Below are positions 51,913 through 59,439 of a stretch of DNA of 64,000 nt, in pieces. Within the stretch, counting starts at the first letter, position 1; the number at the start of each line of letters is the position of its first letter. The notes under the pieces were generated by a model, which searched no databases, was not told the origin of the DNA, and was given only the letters and a program-made list of their open reading frames with translations. The stretch covers positions 3,731-67,730 of the forward strand of contig CAZXYZ010000057.1 in the NCBI GenBank assembly GCA_964645045.1, in the 5' to 3' direction. The translations under genes were made by a program, and so were the position numbers. Source of the DNA: Anammoximicrobium sp964645045 (lineage in GTDB: Bacteria > Planctomycetota > Planctomycetia > Pirellulales > Pirellulaceae).

Positions 51913-53925
51913 GTGGCAACGACACAACGTGAATTCATCGAAGGCGTCGGGCTGCAAACCGGCTGCGGATTTGACGCCGTCGCGACCAGCGTCTGCGGCG
52001 ACTGCGTTGAACGATCGGAGTTGCAGGGCTCTGGGGGCCAGCGTGTCACGTTTACCGTGGCGGCGATAACCTCTCGATCCGCCCTGTCCGAGGTCCTCAG
52101 CGTCTCGGCCTCGATGTCACTGGCCGCAAGCGTGGGCGGGATGCCCATTAGCGGTTCAGGCAAGATCGCCTGGTTTAACGCACGCCGCGTCAACAACTTT
52201 GCGGTCTTCATCGTCATCAGCGCCTCCGTCCGCAATTCCGAAAAACGGATGAGAGCGGTGAAGCTTGAAGACTCGGCTCGAGATCTCTTCGCCCGCGATC
52301 CGGGAGCGTTTCGCAGGCGCTGCGGCGATGAATTCATGATCGGGGAAACCACCGGTGGAGAAATGCACGGAGTCTTCGAGTTCCATTGCCATGACGAGAC
52401 CGAGCACCGCAAGCTGACCGCCGACTTCTCCGCTTCCGGCGGGCTGGGGACGTTCTCCGGCGCAGCCGATTTCTCCCTTGCCTGGGAGAAGATATCGTCG
52501 TACTTCCGCGGCGAATTCGAATTCAAGTTTTTCCGCGCAGGCGGAAGCACGACAAAACCCGAACCGACAACGCCCCGAGAGGTACTCGATTACGCGAAGG
52601 AGTTTCCACTCATGGTGGCGCAACCGGGTGGTTCTGTGCCGGTGACGGCGATTTTCATGGATTATGGGTCCCTCGACCTTCCGCAAGGCGCGACGCCCAT
52701 TGACATCGCGAATCAAAAAGCCACCTTGGAGCGACTGGCAGCCCACCGCTTGCGACTGCTCGACATGTTGGACAGCATCGAGTACCTGCTGTTCAACCCA
52801 CTGCAGTTCGAACCGTTCGAGGCCGCTGAGTGGAACAAGAAGGCCAATGACGTGAAGGGAGTCTTGGAGACGATTACGACCTCAGCCCGCGCCTGCTACC
52901 TTGACTTCAAGAAATGTGATGAAGTGCCCCATTACGATATCCCCGTCGTCATCCTTCCTCGCCGGCGAGAGGCGTCGGAGATCGGCGCCATTGATGCCGC
53001 GAGAGAAGCGGCCCAAAGGGCAAAGCAGCACGCACGCGGTGCGAGTGAAGCCGCAATCGAGATGGCCCGCCTTGTCGCTGGCATCGCAACAGGTCCAGCG
53101 GGAAAGGTCGCTGTGGACAAGGCGCGCATTCAACTGCAGAACGTGAGCGACAGCCTGCGACTTTGTGAACAGGCGATGCTTGACGCTCGAGTCATCCTTT
53201 CGGACGACCCCGTCGTGGTGGGCCTGAAACAAGATGCGCAACGAGCCTTTGAAGATGCGCAAATAGTGTTACAGACCGCGGAACAGCGATTTAAGGGGGC
53301 CTACGCCATCGGTTGCGCACCGTACTGGAAAGGGCCGACCGCAATCAAGCCCGACGGATGGAGCGACGACCACGGCTGGGCCACACCGTCTTTTTCGTGG
53401 CGAATCGTTGGAAATCCGGGACGCCAGCACATAAAACTCTCAGATTTCGCCTATGATCCAGAGCAGGGCGAAGTGTGGATGTTCCCAATCGGAAATCTTA
53501 AGGTCGAACATAAGCAAGAAGGAGCAGGAACATATACCTACTGGTGGGCTGAAGATCCTCCAGAGAGATTTCCGCGCATTTACACGTTTCACAGTCGCGC
53601 TCCGATAGGAGAAAGGGCCGGCTGCTATTTCGAGATAGAATACGAACCCAGGCTAGAAGGTAAGGTGCTTTCACTGCCGTTGTTGCTTCGGTCCGAAAAG
53701 ACCGGCTTAGAATCAAAGGTCGAGTTCCGGTGCTTTCTTGGCACGGTGCCAGCGGAGCCGTATTTTGACTTCTACGGAAAGGTTCAGAATGGCGGTTCCC
53801 CGGACGGTGGCCCTACCGAAGGCATCCAGGAATTCGTCGTCAGCGGCGAGAGCTTGGGCTGGCGCAATCAGCGCGTCAGGCTTCGCGAGGTCGCTTGCGA
53901 GAGCAACGGTTCGGACTGCACGTAA
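51913..53925 (+). CDS. MACPF-signature protein with coiled coil, possible pore-forming protein
   Basis: 670 residues from GTG 51913; an in-frame stop at 51901 limits the start. Residues 137-149 (CGDEFMIGETTGG) fit the MACPF/CDC signature in relaxed form: Gly, two residues, Phe, six residues, Gly-Gly. It is preceded by DLFARDPGAFRRR and followed by Ser/Gly-rich alternating sequence (LTADFSASGGLGTFSG) as in membrane-inserting segments. There is no signal peptide. Residues about 345-465 are Ala-rich helical and probably coiled coil (AAREAAQRAKQHARG). The C-terminal 190 residues look beta-rich. Base composition is visibly lower in GC than the neighbours, notably at 53480-53720, suggesting transfer. 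The MACPF assignment comes from pattern and layout only. Confidence 0.55.
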   Translation: MATTQREFIEGVGLQTGCGFDAVATSVCGDCVERSELQGSGGQRVTFTVAAITSRSALSEVLSVSASMSLAASVGGMPISGSGKIAWFNARRVNNFAVFIVISASVRNSEKRMRAVKLEDSARDLFARDPGAFRRRCGDEFMIGETTGGEMHGVFEFHCHDETEHRKLTADFSASGGLGTFSGAADFSLAWEKISSYFRGEFEFKFFRAGGSTTKPEPTTPREVLDYAKEFPLMVAQPGGSVPVTAIFMDYGSLDLPQGATPIDIANQKATLERLAAHRLRLLDMLDSIEYLLFNPLQFEPFEAAEWNKKANDVKGVLETITTSARACYLDFKKCDEVPHYDIPVVILPRRREASEIGAIDAAREAAQRAKQHARGASEAAIEMARLVAGIATGPAGKVAVDKARIQLQNVSDSLRLCEQAMLDARVILSDDPVVVGLKQDAQRAFEDAQIVLQTAEQRFKGAYAIGCAPYWKGPTAIKPDGWSDDHGWATPSFSWRIVGNPGRQHIKLSDFAYDPEQGEVWMFPIGNLKVEHKQEGAGTYTYWWAEDPPERFPRIYTFHSRAPIGERAGCYFEIEYEPRLEGKVLSLPLLLRSEKTGLESKVEFRCFLGTVPAEPYFDFYGKVQNGGSPDGGPTEGIQEFVVSGESLGWRNQRVRLREVACESNGSDCT

Positions 53926-54373
53926 TGGACTTCGGTCCTGAGCAGCGTGCGTGCTGCAAAATTCTGCAGATGACCAGTGGGCCAACCCATCCAAGCAGGA
54001 GGCCCTCGTTGCATTCCCCAGCCCGGTCGGTGGCGAGTACGGCGAGCATGGCCTGGTCCGCGCGAGAACGTTCCGATCGGGAGACCCCGCGGCGCGCCTT
54101 CCGCGGTCTGGCAGTCAAGGAGGCGAGCGTATTGGACCGCTGATGCTGTCCATGCCCGGCAAGAGGCTCGGAGGCGGCTGCCGCAACTCGCGGATCCCGT
54201 CGGCTTTCCAAGATCCTCCGCCGCCGGATGCCAGCCGACGGCAACCCAGCGGCGACGACCTGCTACGCTGAGCCCACTGGCCAACGAGGCGTTTCCGCGC
54301 GTGGCCCGAGCGGCCGAAGACGCTACGTGAGCACTTCGCCTTGCCGACATGGAACCTCAGCAGCGGCGCTCCG
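53926..54373. other. Non-coding stretch, nothing recognised
   Basis: Several frames are open on both strands but none has convincing protein character, a start site or a recognisable motif. Confidence 0.45.
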
Positions 54374-54622
54374 TCAGCGTCGCGTGATCGCATTGCGAAA
54401 GGCTTCCAGATCGGGGCATGAACCGGCCGACCGGACGAGGCCCCGCAGTTGTTTCTCGTCGTCGATCGACTCGATCTCGTCGACGAGATCTTGCGGAAGA
54501 TCGCCAAATCGCGCGTCGAGGAACGCGACAATGTCGCTCCGAGCCGTCTCGCGGGCTGTCCGTTGAGTGGCCTCACGGGTCTTCTCCCTCACGATTTCAT
54601 CAAGAAATGGCACTTCAAGCAT
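54374..54622 (-). CDS. Short remnant resembling the C-terminus of Rpn/DUF4351-type proteins
   Basis: 82 residues from ATG 54622, with GGGAGG about ten bases upstream. The sequence EIVREKTREATQRTARETARS is a charged helix, followed by DIVAFLDARFGDLPQDLVDEIESIDD and LRGLVRSAGSCPDLEAF. This resembles the C-terminal tail of Rpn-family (PD-(D/E)XK) transposase-like nucleases and related proteins, where a helix precedes a DARFG...L..I.D...L..L segment. The nuclease domain is absent, so it is probably a fragment; the in-frame upstream codons are not convincing. It could also be a small independent protein, since the ribosome binding site is good. Confidence 0.4.
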   Translation of the reverse strand: MLEVPFLDEIVREKTREATQRTARETARSDIVAFLDARFGDLPQDLVDEIESIDDEKQLRGLVRSAGSCPDLEAFRNAITRR

Positions 54623-55126
54623 GACGTTTTTGCCTCCCAGAATCGTCAACAGACCTAAATCATTATACCGCAAAAAGGAAAACACTTGGTTGGTGTTCGC
54701 CCTCGACCATCGGCTTCTTTCCTTTCCGCCGCGCGGTATCGGTGCTTGACACGCAACGTCATAGCACCAGCCGGAGCGAAAATGACAGGCTTCGGGCGGA
54801 GACGGCTCAGCGGCTGGGCCAAAGGTTCCCGGGCCGTCCGCCGCCTGTGCTGAGGGCGTGTCCTGCGTATTTGAACTCGTTGTGCGTTCCGTCGCCGCGT
54901 TCCTGTACCGCCGTCGCGACTTCGTCGGCATCTGAAAAAGTGCCGGGGTCTGGGTTCCTCACTGCTGGTCCGCCCGCAACTGGGTTCTGTCCCGAACGAC
55001 GAAGTCTTGACCGCTCCGCCGAATCTCATATATTTATTGTTCATGTTAATATCAACAAAAGCCTTTCGGGGCGGTTCGCCGGCGTTTAATCCGTCGTTCT
55101 GATTGTCCGGTTGGGGTGTGGACGTT
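54623..55126. other. Non-coding stretch, nothing recognised
   Basis: Contains AT-rich patches near 54650-54690 and 55020-55065 that may hold promoters, but no gene or repeat I can support. Confidence 0.4.
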
Positions 55127-55342
55127 ATGAGTTCCTTTTCGTGTCCTCATTACGACGACGAACACGACATCTGCCAACGGGTTGGCGACCTGTGCGTGCC
55201 CGGGCGGCCGGGATGCGTGCTGTTCAAGAACTCGGTGTTCGCGGTTCCGTGGGAGCAGCGGTTGGAAGTCAAACGGAGGGAACGCGAAGGGAAACTGCCG
55301 GACGAGCGGGCGGGAAGCGATCAACGCGAGCGTTCGCCTTGA
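55127..55342 (+). CDS. Small conserved cysteine-rich protein
   Basis: 71 residues from ATG 55127 (a TTG at 55103 would add eight). The sequence SFSCPHYDDEHDICQRVGDLCVPGRPGCVLFKNSVFAVPW has four cysteines (given in part), with spacing C-x9-C-x6-C-x6-C, which looks like a metal or Fe-S binding knuckle. I recall similar short proteins in varied bacteria, always with the CVPGRPGCVL and SVFAVP parts, but no named function. The Lys/Arg/Glu-rich C-terminus is probably soluble helix. It stands alone between two stretches without clear genes. Confidence 0.6.
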   Translation: MSSFSCPHYDDEHDICQRVGDLCVPGRPGCVLFKNSVFAVPWEQRLEVKRREREGKLPDERAGSDQRERSP

Positions 55343-55394
55343 GTTCGGCCACGTTGGGGCGGCCGCGCGTCAACGCCTTAAAAAAACATTTTTC

Positions 55395-55462
55395 GTAGCC
55401 GCATTCGCCAGAATGCGGCGCTTTCGGGACGCTTGGCCCGCGTTCTGGCGAACGCGGCTACT
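55395..55462. repeat. REP family A pair with CGCATTC variant stem
   Basis: CGCATTC-GCCA-GAATGCG followed by an inverted CGCGTTC copy. The first has a G-C pair of the stem replaced by A-T on both arms. Confidence 0.85.
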
Positions 55463-55520
55463 CGGCGCAGCCCGCTGTCAGAAAATACTTTACCGCATTG
55501 GCCGCGTGGGCGGCTTGGTT

Positions 55521-55665
55521 TCAGTTCACTTGTTCTGCGGCGATCCGGTCGAGGAGTTGATCGACGGCGGCGGGGCCGATGGGGAGGGCCCAAAACCAGT
55601 CCAGGCCGTCTTGGCCGGACATCAGGTCGGCGATCGCATCGTCGAGGTAGGCCGCGGCGTTTATC
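55521..55665 (-). pseudogene. C-terminal fragment of an unrecognised protein
   Basis: The minus strand encodes INAAAYLDDAIADLM, then GLDWFWALPIGPAAVDQLLDRI, ending in a TGA at 55521. It reads like genuine protein, but the codons upstream are antisense to the WD40 remnant, so only the tail survives. I do not recognise the family. Confidence 0.3.
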
Positions 55666-56247
55666 CGGCTCTGGGACCTGTCCTCCGGATGCCCGCTGCG
55701 CAGCTTGAATGCCGGAGGCCACGTGGCGGATGCCTGTTTCACGTTCGACGGAGTGTCGCTGCTGGGCATTACAGCCCATCTCCACCAGTGGGACGCTTGT
55801 TTGCCCACCTCCGATGCCAATGCGGAGCGCCGCAGGGTCATCGTGCGCGAGTTGTCCGATTGACACCGGCGGCAGGCGAATCAGTGTCTGGAGGCCAAGC
55901 TTTGGGCGCCCGCCGTGTTTCACTTCAACCACCTGCTGGGCGCCGGCGCGGACGACGCCGACCTGTTCCGGAGCCGTGGTCACGCGCATGCAGAACTGGG
56001 GAACCAGACCGCCGCCGCCGTTGATTCGCTGCGCGCGAAGGGGCTCCAGGCCGGCGGTTTCCAGGCGGCCCGATATTTCGCTCTCGCGGCCCTGCGCAGC
56101 GGCGACAGAGCCGACTACGAACGCGCAGCCCAGCGGGCGGCCGTGGCCCTTGGCGACGCGGCCGGGCGCATCGTCGTCGAGGTCGCGGCGGCGATCGGCA
56201 GCCGCACCGGTGCGTCTTCACGCCTAAGAACTGACGCAGCCGGCTGA
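55651..56247 (+). pseudogene. WD40/TPR gene remnant
   Basis: The plus strand reads FIRLWDLSSGCPLRSL, a clear WD40 repeat end, then CFTFDGVSLLGI and LHQWDAC as a decayed blade. A TGA at 55861 interrupts the frame; after it the same frame continues with LWAPAVFHFNHLLGAGADDADLF, RGHAHAELGNQTAAAVDS and FALAALRSGDRADYERA, which resembles the TPR-like tail of planctomycete WD40/serine-threonine kinase proteins. Most of the gene upstream is gone: a TAG precedes 55651 and a minus-strand fragment abuts it. It is probably a dead end piece after rearrangement. Recoding at the TGA is unlikely, given the missing 5' part. Confidence 0.55.
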
Positions 56248-56343
56248 ATAGTTGCCCAAGGCGAGAGCGAGGGCGACGCTGCGATTGACCGCATCCTGCT
56301 GGCGCTCCGGGTCGCCATATCGAATCCCGGAACCCCCGGAACG

Positions 56344-56880
56344 CTATCTGCCGCCGCGGTCAGGTGCCGCGTCTGGTTCGGGTCCGCGGACCACGTGGTT
56401 TAACGCTTCCCGCCCTCGGCGCGCTTCGTACCCGAATAAGACCACTGCCAACAGCCACACCAGCACTGCGGGTATCAGACCAGCCACCTGCCCCGCCAGC
56501 CACCGGCTGCCGTCTCCCTGTTTGGTCAAAATCGGATAAAGGGGGAGCAGGATCGTGACGCCACACCAGACCGAGAGAAAAGCGAGTGCGAACCCGTGTG
56601 GACGCATCCTAACTTTGACGATGGTGCCCTCAGGCGTAGGCAGCACCTTTCCCCAAATCAGGGGCAAGAATAGGTTCTTGTAGCCGATGATCCGGAAGAC
56701 CTGAAACTCATCCCCTCGTACGCTGCCCTCGAAAAGAGGTTGGCCCTCCCCAGGCTCGTTGGAGTCAACGTCATCCACGACGGCCTGGACTCGGCGGATC
56801 ACCGCCGAAGCCGTTCCGGTAGTCTCGATGCAACAGGAGTCAAACAGGAACCACTTCATTTCAGCGTGACCGCGGCCCAT
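56344..56880 (-). CDS. Hypothetical protein with two C-terminal membrane helices
   Basis: 178 residues from ATG 56880, or 171 from ATG 56859 (MKWFLFDSCC); neither has a strong ribosome binding site. A soluble part with FEGSVRGDEFQVFRIIGYKNLFLPLIWGKV (given in part) and TIVKVRMRPHG is followed by two hydrophobic helices (FALAFLSVWCGVTILLPLY and LAGQVAGLIPAVLVWLLAVVLFGY) and a basic end. The RIIxYKNxFLPxIxGK...R.RPH pattern recurs in small planctomycete membrane proteins as I recall, but no function is known. It is transcribed away from the cytochrome module across a shared promoter region. Confidence 0.6.
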   Translation of the reverse strand: MGRGHAEMKWFLFDSCCIETTGTASAVIRRVQAVVDDVDSNEPGEGQPLFEGSVRGDEFQVFRIIGYKNLFLPLIWGKVLPTPEGTIVKVRMRPHGFALAFLSVWCGVTILLPLYPILTKQGDGSRWLAGQVAGLIPAVLVWLLAVVLFGYEARRGREALNHVVRGPEPDAAPDRGGR

Positions 56881-56890
56881 GCCTTGAGCG

Positions 56891-56923
56891 TATGGTTGAC
56901 AAATTCTGTAACAACCATATATC
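56891..56923 (+). promoter_or_regulatory. Promoter with overlapping inverted repeat, upstream of the cytochrome module
   Basis: TTGACA (56896-56901), a 16-base spacer and TATATC (56918-56923). A perfect 8-bp inverted repeat TATGGTTG-N13-CAACCATA (56891-56919) spans -35 to -10, as expected for an operator. It lies about 300 bp before the cytochrome start, with the hairpin element at 57001-57138 in between. Confidence 0.55.
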
Positions 56924-57000
56924 CACTGTTCATCCTGATGTGTACAATCTTTCGAGGAATCTCATTTTCGCCGGTCCATCGGCCCTTGGCGTCTCAACCA

Positions 57001-57138
57001 CTTAGCACCGTTCGAGAAATAAGTGAGCGGAACGGCGCTAGCCGCCGGTTCCTGATCGACCAAACGGTCGGTAATACCGGCGGCCAGCGCCTTGCCGCTC
57101 ACTTGGCACCTGACACTTGTTTCTCGAACGATGCTTAG
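57001..57138. mobile_element. 138-bp nested hairpin element, MITE-like
   Basis: Outer arms 57001-57023 and 57116-57138 are inverted repeats matching at 20 of 23 positions. Inner arms 57023-57049 and 57076-57102 match at 24 of 27. The element carries no gene and would fold into one long hairpin. It lies in the 5' region of the cytochrome module. Confidence 0.7.
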
Positions 57139-57220
57139 GAACAGACGCCGGACGCAAGACCCGCGTTACGGCTGAATGCCCCGTTACGGCAAGCGGCGAG
57201 TTCCAGAGGGGAGGGTAGGA

Positions 57221-59419
57221 ATGTCCACAACGCAGAAGAACTACGAAGTGTCGAGCGAAAACCAGGTCGAGGCTGGGACCCTCCCGACCTCGGACCAGGG
57301 GGCCAAACCGCATGAAATCGCGATTCGCGGCTGGGCATCGTCCATGGCCATTTCCGTGACGGCCCTCTTGCTGATCCAAGCCGTTACGGGCCTGTGGATC
57401 TATTTAGCTCCATTTTCCATCGGATCGCAGTTGCAGGTGCTCCTGCACGTCGTGGCGGGAATCGTCTCGCTGGTGCCCTACCTCTGGTATCAGGTCCGGC
57501 ATTGGCTCGTCTGGCGAAGCCAACGGGTTACGGCGGAAATGGTCCTGGGCTACCTGCTCATGGTCATGGTGCTCGTTTGCATCGTGAGCGGCCTTTGGCT
57601 GGCTTGGCAGGCGGCATGGGGGCCGCGGATCTCCCGCATCTGGGACTTGGTGCATCTGGTCAGCGGCCTTGGTGCACTGACGCTGGTGGTCGTCCATCTG
57701 CTGCTGGCTTTCCTGCGACGCCGGCCCCAGACGCGTGCGACGCCGGATCTGCGCTATAGCATCCGCCGTTTCGGACTAGGAGTGACGGCGTGGGTGGCAG
57801 CGGCAGCTGCTGCGGTGTTGCTGGTCTCGGCCATCTGGCCTGTCAAGCCCAGCCAGTTCCCGACGCCGCCCGGCTACTCCTTGGCGTCGTACGTGCAGAA
57901 TTCCGACGAGTATCGCGGGAGCCCATTCGCCCCCTCGAGCGCCCGCACCGAGGGCGGGTTATTGATCGACTCGGCGGTTCTGGGCAACTCGCAGTCCTGC
58001 GGCACAACCGGTTGCCACGAGCAGATCTATGCCGAGTGGGAGCCGAGCGCCCATCGGTTCTCGGCCATGAACCCTTCGTTCCAGGCCGTGCAGAAGAAGT
58101 TCGCGGCCGACCGCGAGCCGGCCGAGACGCGCTACTGCGCGGGCTGCCATGACCCGATCTCGTTGTTTGCCGGGGCCAAGGACATCCACAACCTGAGCCT
58201 CTCGGCGCCCGGCATGCAGGAAGGCTGCTCGTGCGTGGTCTGCCATGCCATCGACCGTGTCGATCAGCGGGGCAATGGCGACTATGAGTTGGTTCCGCCT
58301 CGCCATTACGTGTGGGAGCACGCGACCGGCTGGAGGAAGACCGTATCCGACTTTCTGATTCGAGCCTACCCTTACCAGCACCTGGCCGACTATGATCGGG
58401 CCGTGATGCATACGCCCGAGTTCTGCGGCGTGTGCCACAAACAGTATATTCCGGAGGCCCTCAACCGTTTCGGCATTGTCGACGCGCAGAACCAGTTGGA
58501 CGAGTGGAAGAACAGCCACTGGAACACGGACGACCCGGAACAGCGGCTGGCCTGTGCGGATTGCCACATGCGGTTGGTGCCGAATTCCACCGATCCGGCC
58601 CGCGGCGAAGACGGCTCGATCCGCCGCACGGCCGACGACGGCGCCCATCGTCACCACGGCACCGTCGCCACGAATTTCTTCATGCCCAAGGTGCTCCAGC
58701 TGCCGCATTGGGAGCAGCAGGTGAAGCTGACCGAGGAATGGATCCGCGGCGAGACCGTGATTCCCGAGATCGCGCACCTCTGGCCGCCCGGCCCCGTGGC
58801 CTCCCTGCAAGTCACGGCGCCACCAAGGGCTAATCCGGGCGAGGAGGTCAGTTTGCGCGCCGTCGTGGTCAATCGCAAGGCGGGCCACCATGTGACCACC
58901 GGTCCCCTGGATTTCATGCGTTGCTGGGTCCACCTGCGAGTCAGCGACGCCCAAGGCAAAGTCCTGGCGGAGTGGGGCGCGATTGACCCGGTGACTCGCG
59001 AGATCGCGGATTCGCCGGGGAAAGTCCACGTTGTGGGCAACTCGCGGAAGGAGGGGACCTTGGTGCTGGAAGGCATGCCGCTGGACGGCCGCGGAGAACC
59101 CATCCGGATGCACGAACTTTGGGAGAAAGCGGGAGGCAAGGGCAAACGCGTGATCTTCCCCAATTACAGCGACAGCCAGGTGTATCTGTTTCAGGTGCCG
59201 ACGGACGCGGTCGGGCCGCTGACCGTGAAAGCGGACTTGAATTACCGCCGCTATCGCCAGGAGTTTCTGGATCTCTATCGCGAGGAATTCCAAAAGATGC
59301 TGCCCAAGCTCGCGATGGACATGGCCGAGTATCAGCCATTGGTCGCCCAGGCCTCGGCCCAGGCGAAGATCGTGGTCGGCGGCGCCGCGGGGGTCGCCAG
59401 CACGGCTGCGGCAGAATAG
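57221..59419 (+). CDS. Cytochrome b-type membrane domain fused to pentaheme cytochrome c
   Basis: 732 residues from ATG 57221, preceded by GGGGAGGGTAGGA; codons upstream to 57176 are less likely. Helices lie at about 40-62, 71-90, 106-130, 140-164 and 184-206. His76, His94, His145 and His159 are placed like axial ligands of two b hemes. The periplasmic part has five c-type sites: CGTTGCH (260-266, a CX4CH form), CAGCH (306-310), CVVCH (338-342), CGVCH and CADCH. The region LVPPRHYVWEHATGW, FCGVCHKQYIPEALNRFG and the beta-sandwich tail resemble multiheme cytochrome c554-like proteins. It may carry electrons between the quinone pool and an outside partner. It is followed 20 bp later by an FG-GAP protein, apparently an operon. 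Confidence 0.85.
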   Translation: MSTTQKNYEVSSENQVEAGTLPTSDQGAKPHEIAIRGWASSMAISVTALLLIQAVTGLWIYLAPFSIGSQLQVLLHVVAGIVSLVPYLWYQVRHWLVWRSQRVTAEMVLGYLLMVMVLVCIVSGLWLAWQAAWGPRISRIWDLVHLVSGLGALTLVVVHLLLAFLRRRPQTRATPDLRYSIRRFGLGVTAWVAAAAAAVLLVSAIWPVKPSQFPTPPGYSLASYVQNSDEYRGSPFAPSSARTEGGLLIDSAVLGNSQSCGTTGCHEQIYAEWEPSAHRFSAMNPSFQAVQKKFAADREPAETRYCAGCHDPISLFAGAKDIHNLSLSAPGMQEGCSCVVCHAIDRVDQRGNGDYELVPPRHYVWEHATGWRKTVSDFLIRAYPYQHLADYDRAVMHTPEFCGVCHKQYIPEALNRFGIVDAQNQLDEWKNSHWNTDDPEQRLACADCHMRLVPNSTDPARGEDGSIRRTADDGAHRHHGTVATNFFMPKVLQLPHWEQQVKLTEEWIRGETVIPEIAHLWPPGPVASLQVTAPPRANPGEEVSLRAVVVNRKAGHHVTTGPLDFMRCWVHLRVSDAQGKVLAEWGAIDPVTREIADSPGKVHVVGNSRKEGTLVLEGMPLDGRGEPIRMHELWEKAGGKGKRVIFPNYSDSQVYLFQVPTDAVGPLTVKADLNYRRYRQEFLDLYREEFQKMLPKLAMDMAEYQPLVAQASAQAKIVVGGAAGVASTAAAE

Positions 59420-59439
59420 GCCGTGATAACGAGTCGCCC

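Noticed and set aside
55861..55863. TGA in the WD40/TPR frame as selenocysteine
   Set aside because: The gene lacks its 5' part and abuts an opposing fragment; no SECIS-like hairpin was noticed, so decay is simpler.
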